From Cytospora piceicola (lineage: Eukaryota > Ascomycota > Sordariomycetes > Diaporthales > Cytosporaceae), in contig JALQBC010000060.1 in the NCBI GenBank assembly GCA_023375675.1, positions 104,519-168,518 of the forward strand: a DNA stretch of 64,000 nucleotides, read 5' to 3'. Both the position numbers and the translations under genes were made by a program. This document shows positions 57,951 through 64,000 of this stretch, in pieces; the stretch's first letter is position 1; every line of letters starts with the position of its first letter. The notes under the pieces are model-generated. The model was not told the origin of the DNA and made no database searches. It saw only the letters and a program-made list of their open reading frames with translations.

Positions 57951-60900
57951 GGATCGCATCACGTCCCTTCTGGTCCCTCAACTCTTATCGTACTTGGTGT
58001 TCCCCAATTCATCATCTATTATGTGAATTGCCCTTGTGCAGAGCCGCAGCGCACCCGCCGTTGAACACCTGGGTTCTTTTTTAAGTACGAACCGTGGGGT
58101 TCCAAGGTTGTCCCACCGGCAGTGTTTGTGATTCATTTGAAACATGTCCCCTGACAGACCCGTAAAGGAACAACCTTCAATCTGTCCAGGCGACGTTTCC
58201 ACAACTTATTTTGACAATGTCTGGGCATCACCAGACAAATCGACCAGTCATCATCACGGTATCTGTTCTGACTTTGGGTTCGGCCGAAGGATCAACAACA
58301 CCATTACCGGCGCCCACTCCGGCCCGCCCAAAGCCCGAGCTGCACCTCTCCAGTCTCTGGGATCTTGGTCAGCAGGTCAGTATTACGAAGGCAGTGGGAT
58401 GTATGAGACTGACTGCAGGGCTCCGAGCCTCGAACCTGAGATTCGCTCGCAATGCCTGGATTCTTCCTTCTTCCTACACTATTATCCTCTCAGTATCCCT
58501 GATATCTTTGCCACCTCGCCACGCCTGCATTCGTGATCCTGACTCGGCAACCCTTTTTGTGGGTTACCCAGTCCCCTGGTTCCCATATATCGGTCCAGAC
58601 CAAAAAGGAGTAGTTTATCACCTTGAACATCTCGACCGGGGGTGGAAGATCGATTGCGACTACAACGTCCGAGCGTGGTCTTGGAAGAAAGAGGGAGAAA
58701 AACCCACACCTTTGACAGCCTGACAGCTATCACATCTGCACATCACCAAGAAAACGGCCAAACTCCAGGGCTCCTCTCGGTCGATCGGTGGTATCCAGTA
58801 GGTGCACGCACTGCCCGCAAGGCCGCCTCGGGGAATCAATCAGTCTCGACCGAGAGGCTCATCCCCTGCATCGTCAAGCCGCGTATGGGCCCCGGGGATC
58901 AGATTTAGCACATCCACAAGTCATTTAGCAGCTTCCACTGCTAGTGATGGTTGGGATGGCCACATGGCTGTGCACTCTCTGGCGTGCGGCGTAAGTCATC
59001 CGCAAATCGCCATTCCATCATTCGCCGTCGCCGTCACTCCGTGGTTCCCCGGCCATGGCCAGCAATGAGACAATGTGACCTCAACATCATCGTCGACTGA
59101 AAAGGGGTTCGAGCGAAGCCACCTCAAAGTTCAGGGGCGCTAGGAATATCACTTGATTGGCAATGACGTCCATCTCGCCAAATGGATCCAGATTCATGTA
59201 TGCCTGCCCATTTTTTAAGATTCCTCCCCAGCTAGCTATCGACGCCATATCGACGCCATGCAATACGCCCACTTATTGAAGCAATTGTCCGATAGCTGAC
59301 AGGTGATGAATGATGATGGCGGCCCGGGGCCTCAAGTCAGATAGATGCCATATTGGGCAACTTTCTTCGAGTGGTTATTTGGGTAGGGTTAGGGTCATCA
59401 ACGGGCCATTGAACCTCCATTGTGCTCCAAACTTCCATGGTAATCGATGAAGTAGCACCATGGTCAAACGGCGAAATACATATATAAATCTATGTATACC
59501 TAGGTAGGCATATACTGTACGGACCAGAATGAGATGAGAACAGTAAAGAGAGTCCATCGTGCTTATTTCAGTCTCATGTCAAAGAAATACTGCCAGAACA
59601 TTAGCAATTTGTCGAGCCATATCAGACTTGCGCTTGAAATACCACAGCGCTCCAGTCTCCATGGCTACTCCACACAACTCCGACACCACTCATAGTCATT
59701 ATTCCTGGGTGCTTATACCTTCGCCATATTTTATATTACGTGGACAGTGGATTAACGAAAGGCAGAAGTTCGGTCGGTTCCGATCCGCTGTCGCGTTTCG
59801 GCCTCAAGTGCTCCACGCCAACACTCGGCCCACGTCCTACATGGAGGTCGACCATGAGCAACGTGGCGAGGAGCCAATCTTCTAGTAGACACAGAGATCC
59901 AGTCCCTTATACGATCAAAGATGGATATTTGGTTCTCGATGCAGTCGGAGAACAATGGGTGGTATAAGTGTTGACGGTGCCGGAAGACCACCATCTCTTC
60001 CACGATTTGATTCCACTTGTCCTCGACCGTGGCCGCGTCCGAAGTCCTAGAGACCATTGTCTGGATGCGTGGGATTGACCTGTAGAAACAGACGTGGACG
60101 AATGCTCAACATTGAAGTGCGGCATTGACCGGTAGATTGTTTTGGTGATATCTGACATCTGGAAGTAGCCACCATACGGATGTCGCGAGTGAGTTCTATT
60201 TCTCGATTGTTGATTTTGGTCAATGTCATGTTCCATCTGTATATGTCCCATGTTTGACCTCAAAAACAGAGCCATGTAAACTCGCTCAATTTCTGCTGCC
60301 TTTGCCCAAGATACCTAGATACTCATAGGTCGTTCTAGATGTCGGTCGTGATAGCTGAGAAGTGTCGAATATAAAAACCATCAGAAGAGGACATGCATTG
60401 GAAGTCCTGTGCTCAGCGTCATCAGAGCTGTGTTGCCCATCCTTCCAGATGTCTTCTTCCGCAGCCCACGATCGTACAGTCCAACACGGAGTTTCGGTGT
60501 ATCTCCGGTGCGTTGGTCGTTCTACTCACGTCTGTCGGTAATGAACCTCGAACACATGTCGTCCACAGTCTCCAGCGACATGTCGATACTCACGCTATCT
60601 GGTTCCGGTGGGCCCTATTCATTCCGGGTAAAATTAGTATACTTATGTGGCATCCGGATTATCTTTTTCGAAAGGTCATCCTTGATGGTTTGATCTCGCT
60701 GCAGTTGTTCAGGGCTTCCCCAGCCTGGTTCCAAAACAATTGGCATAGCGTGCGGTAGAACCTTGCCCGTATCCACAGCCGACAACGTGATTACCATCCA
60801 GGTCATCTATCCGGGATAGGGTATGCTTTGCCACGGGGCTGACTGTGCCTCATTGAGCTGTGATACCTATGCCCACTGAGTTCAGTGCGTTGGAAATCTT

Positions 60901-62503
60901 CTCTCATACCAGGTTCCGCCAGGCTTGGGACTTCTTAGAGGCCCAGCGCATCAGTCCGGTCGATTTTGTCCACTCACCGAAATAGCTTGTTCGCCCGATT
61001 TATGGCTCCACGCCTTCGTCATATGGGAACTGGACAGTTGAGTACCAAGTTCACCGGGGCTTGCCGGATTCAATCGACTTCGATCTCTCAACGACTAACG
61101 AGACGAAGCGTCCTCCGCAGCGACTTGGTAGCTCTTGGTCGCCTTGTCTCTATGTATACTGCTTTGAATGATTCTTGTCAGCCTGTAGTCCGCTATGAGG
61201 CCATCAAGCAGTGCTGGAGATGGGGAAGAAAATAATGTACAAGTCGGGGATTGTGGTCTCTGTCTTTTGTGGCCGTGGCTTCAATCATCGGAAAATGAAG
61301 TACTGTTGTCACAGAAAGGGGTTGCTCTCAACCATTAATCTACCCCCAAGGAACTCAAAGCTCCCAAGCGTGCTCTGAAAAGCGTGTCCAGTATCAAAGA
61401 GGTCAAGGCCGTGCCCTACGAGCTCTCCCGAGGTCCGGATACTTTCGCGAAACGACTGGTGCTGGTCATCCGCACAGTGATTACTGTTATACGAGAAGTC
61501 GTTGAGCGGCTGATGGTTTGTTCCAGATGTCTCTACATTGGACTTGCTACATTGTAAGTTGTGATGAGTATCGAGCTCTGCAGCCAAGAAGGCAGTCAAC
61601 TTGTCGAGCTGGAGCGTATGTGGGAGCTATAGAGAGGGTGAAGACAGGTAAGGCTCCTGTAATGTGATATTGTATTGTCTGCATCAAGAGAGAGAGAGAC
61701 TACCTTGGTCTTTATAGTGAAGCAGTGCGAGGTGCGTACCCTGCTTGAGTGAGTACTAGTATGCTGTGCAGCGAAACACGACACAGCAGCACAGCACAGG
61801 TTATATAGATTACAACTAGTCCCAGAGCTACTACGATACCTTTATTTTTACTCATGGTGAATCAACATCAGGCGGACCAGTAAGCACGAGGAAGTTTACA
61901 ATATGGGCCTGATTACATTGGCGTAACACTGGGTATGTCTTCACTACAGTAACTTTGAAGCCAGTACATACATATTACGATGAAATTCACGTACTCAACT
62001 GTGGAACCAAGTCCATACAATTTACACCAGATCCAGACATAATATCGAAGCGGCTAGACATTTATGTCACAGCCGTTTCCGGGGCGCGGCGTCCCTTTCT
62101 ACTTTAAGAACAAGAGAGGTGCGGAGGGGGGGAGGGGCAAAAAGGAGAACCGTATGAATTAGTTCTACAGGTTAATCATATCTCTCCGTTTCCATTCCAG
62201 ACATTCTTCCGTGTCATTCCAAGTGATATTGACGCCCCGCGGTACTGGGTGCATGGGCATGCCGCGTCTTGATCCCAAAGACTCGTGATGTGCTTGGGAA
62301 TCACTAACTCGAGAACAGACCTGGTCATATCTGTTAACCAATAGGTCAGCTTGAAAGATACTAGCGAGTCTTGTTTTCCTTTGCCTTGCTTCGATTATAT
62401 GAAACTGGGGTAATGTGACGAGCCAAGTCTCAGCCCCTGAACGTCCCACATCCACACGACTCACGAATGTAGAGCCCACTACCAAACCACAAATATCAAT
62501 TGG

Positions 62504-62607
62504 GGCGCCGTGGCAGAGTGGTCTAATGCGATAGACTAGAATTCAATCTTCGGATTCTCAGTTATCTATTCTCTTCGGAGGCGCATGTTCGAATCATGCC
62601 GGCGTCG
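62504..62607 (+). tRNA. tRNA-Ser (anticodon AGA) with intron
   Basis: Acceptor GGCGCCG pairs with CGGCGTC (one G-U), discriminator G. The D-arm has a GCA/TGC stem. Anticodon stem ATAGA/TCTAT; loop CTAGAA...A reads anticodon AGA. About 22 bases after position 37 form the intron. The long variable arm CTC-TTCG-GAG marks a class II tRNA, and the T-arm is GCATG-TTCGAAT-CATGC. A-box (TGGCAGAGTGG) and B-box are intact, and a TTTT terminator follows at about 62613. The acceptor, anticodon and T stems are fully paired, so it is probably functional. Confidence 0.9.
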
Positions 62608-62942
62608 TTTACTTTTGCTTTTCAGAGGCACATTAGAGAACCTATTTTTTTATTTCTATGCCTTCCGTTAGGAAGGTTGATGTTTGTTTTACAAGGCGGG
62701 CGAGCACAATAGAAAATTGTTGCCCTTAAGATGTATGCCACCTGTTTTTGATTCTGATTGGCTCTGAATTACAATCATACTGATTCGCTATAGCACCCGT
62801 CTAGAAGATCTGATTAGCTATAAAAAGCAGTGATTTTAGCCGTCGAACGGCTAAGAGAACTAGAGATTATAAGGCCTTTTAATGCCTGCCGGAAGACTTA
62901 CAGTCACTTTAAGGCCTAGATAAGGTCAGACTTACGATAAGG
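62608..62942. other. AT-rich DNA next to the tRNA
   Basis: No gene. AT-rich with degenerate inverted words, probably RIP-decayed repeat DNA. Confidence 0.5.
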
Positions 62943-63401
62943 CTTCGAACTAAGATACACGCCTGAGTTTTAATCCGATTAAAAAGCAGTTACCTAAATC
63001 TGAATCTGTAGAAAAAGGGCTATTAAACGGTATATTTAATTAAATCGTAGCCCTTAAGGTAGGCTTACTATTAAAGCTAATAGTTCTAATTCCTTAGGTT
63101 TCTTAGGTTTCTTAGGTTCTTAACCCGAACCCTAGCCCTTCCCTCCCTTCTTCTCTACCGAAAACCTTAAGTTCGAACTAAGATGTACGCTCGAGTTTTA
63201 GTCCGATTAAATAAAACCAACCTAAATCTAAATCTGTAGAAAAAGGGCTATTAAACGGTATATTTAATTAAATCGTAGCCTTTAAGGTAGGCTTACTATT
63301 AAAGCTAATAGTTCTAATTCTGTAAGTTTTTAAGGTTCTTAACCTGAACCCTAGCCTTTCCCTCTTTTCTTCTTTAGCGAAGGCTTATATAAGCCTTTAG
63401 A
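62943..63401. repeat. Two tandem copies of a 228-230-bp AT-rich repeat
   Basis: Copy 1 from 62943 and copy 2 from 63171 share long blocks, for example GAAAAAGGGCTATTAAACGG, TTTAATTAAATCGTAGCC and AAGGTAGGCTTACTATTAAA. A third copy starts at 63402 (ATTCGAATTAAG) but at once becomes the TAAG array. Noncoding. Confidence 0.9.
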
Positions 63402-63408
63402 TTCGAAT

Positions 63409-63559
63409 TAAGTAAGTAAGTAAGTAAGTAAGTAAGTTAGTAAGTTAGTTAGTAAGTTAGTTAGTAAGTAAGTTAGTAAGTTAGTTAGTAAGTTAGCTAG
63501 TAAATTAGCTAGTAAGTAAATTCGCTATTAAATAAGTAAATAAGTAAGTAAGTAAGTAG

Positions 63560-63602
<43 letters not shown>

Positions 63603-64000
63603 GGTAAGTAAATAAGTAAAGTAGTTAGTAAGTAAATTCGCTATTAAATAAGTAAATAAGTAAGTAAGTAAGTAGGTAAGTAAGTAGGTAGGTAGGTAAG
63701 TAAGTAGGTAGGTAAGTAAGTAGGTAGGTAAGTAAGTAGGTAAGTAAGTAAGTAGGTAGGTAAGTAAGTTAGTAAGTTAGTTAGTAAGTTAGTTAGTAAG
63801 TAAGTTAGTAAGTTAGTTAGTAAGTTAGCTAGTAAATTAGCTAGTAAGTAAATTCGCTATTAAATAAGTAAATAAGTAAGTAAGTAAGTAAGTAAGTTAG
63901 TAAGTTAGTTAGTAAGTTAGTTAATAAGTTAGTTAGTAAGTTAGCTAGTAAGTAAATTCGCTATTAAATAAGTAAATAAGTAAGTAAGTAGGTAGGTAAG
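63409..64000. repeat. TAAG/TTAG/TAGG microsatellite array with higher-order units, continues past the edge
   Basis: About 590 bases of TAAG with TTAG, TAGG and CTAG variants. A 25-base non-microsatellite block (ATTCGCTATTAAATAAG...) recurs at about 63520, 63636, 63852 and 63956, so larger units have been duplicated. It is not canonical TTAGGG telomere sequence. Confidence 0.92.

Larger units (their letters stand above)
55858..62503. other. Long gene-poor region
   Basis: 6.6 kb without a gene I can support. It includes a CTGT/GTCT tract (56693-56730), CCTAGG/GGTACC palindrome clusters (57340-57395, 57880-57950) and protein-like but broken minus-strand stretches between 59700 and 60830 that may be a decayed gene. 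Confidence 0.45.

Noticed and set aside
58144..58723. Overlapping plus-strand frames of 130 and 170 codons
   Set aside because: One contains a protein-like stretch near its end, but there is no start or splice context and no family match I can see. Not enough to call a gene.
63409..64000. TAAG array as a telomere
   Set aside because: Units are TAAG/TTAG/TAGG, not TTAGGG, and the array is mixed with AT-rich blocks. It may be subtelomeric but is not a telomere by sequence.
63409..64000. CRISPR array
   Set aside because: Repeats are short microsatellite units without unique spacers, in a eukaryotic genome.

Overview
The window reads as nuclear DNA of a filamentous ascomycete, most likely a Sordariomycete. 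Genes carry short introns (about 60-90 nt) with GTANGT-like donors and CTAAC-type branch sites. Coding regions are GC-rich at third positions, intergenic DNA is long, the repeat blocks are AT-rich in a way that suggests RIP, and ACCTAGGT/GGTACC palindromes are scattered between genes. No species can be named from the sequence alone.

Left 28.7 kb: a complete galactosaminogalactan (GAG) biosynthesis cluster, recognised from its five expected proteins. In order they are gtb3 (giant multi-span membrane GT4 glycosyltransferase, minus strand, running off the left edge), uge3 (UDP-glucose/UDP-GlcNAc 4-epimerase, plus), sph3 (spherulin-4/GH135 hydrolase, minus), ega3 (membrane-anchored GH114 endo-galactosaminidase, minus) and agd3 (secreted CE18 polysaccharide deacetylase, plus). 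Together they would make UDP-Gal/UDP-GalNAc, polymerise and export the polymer, trim it and partly de-N-acetylate it so that it becomes cationic and adhesive. A three-exon, eight-cysteine small secreted protein lies inside the cluster between uge3 and sph3. It is not one of the five known GAG genes and is the most interesting unexplained item here.

29.9-32.6 kb: an AT-rich mobile-element block with three copies of one LTR family. One is a clean solo LTR with a 5-bp target duplication. It sits inside a short inverted-repeat element, which itself appears to split an older, decayed LTR.

32.9-44.5 kb: a nuclear-looking hypothetical protein, a secreted G1 (eqolisin) glutamic peptidase, a C2H2/AT-hook protein with an unresolved 5' end, and a small basic hypothetical protein, separated by gene-poor DNA. 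48.6-55.9 kb: a 935-residue ankyrin-repeat protein and a convergent 954-residue disordered protein. 56-62.5 kb: no convincing gene. An intron-containing tRNA-Ser(AGA) at 62.5 kb is followed by an AT-rich 230-bp tandem repeat that passes into a long TAAG-type array running to the right edge.
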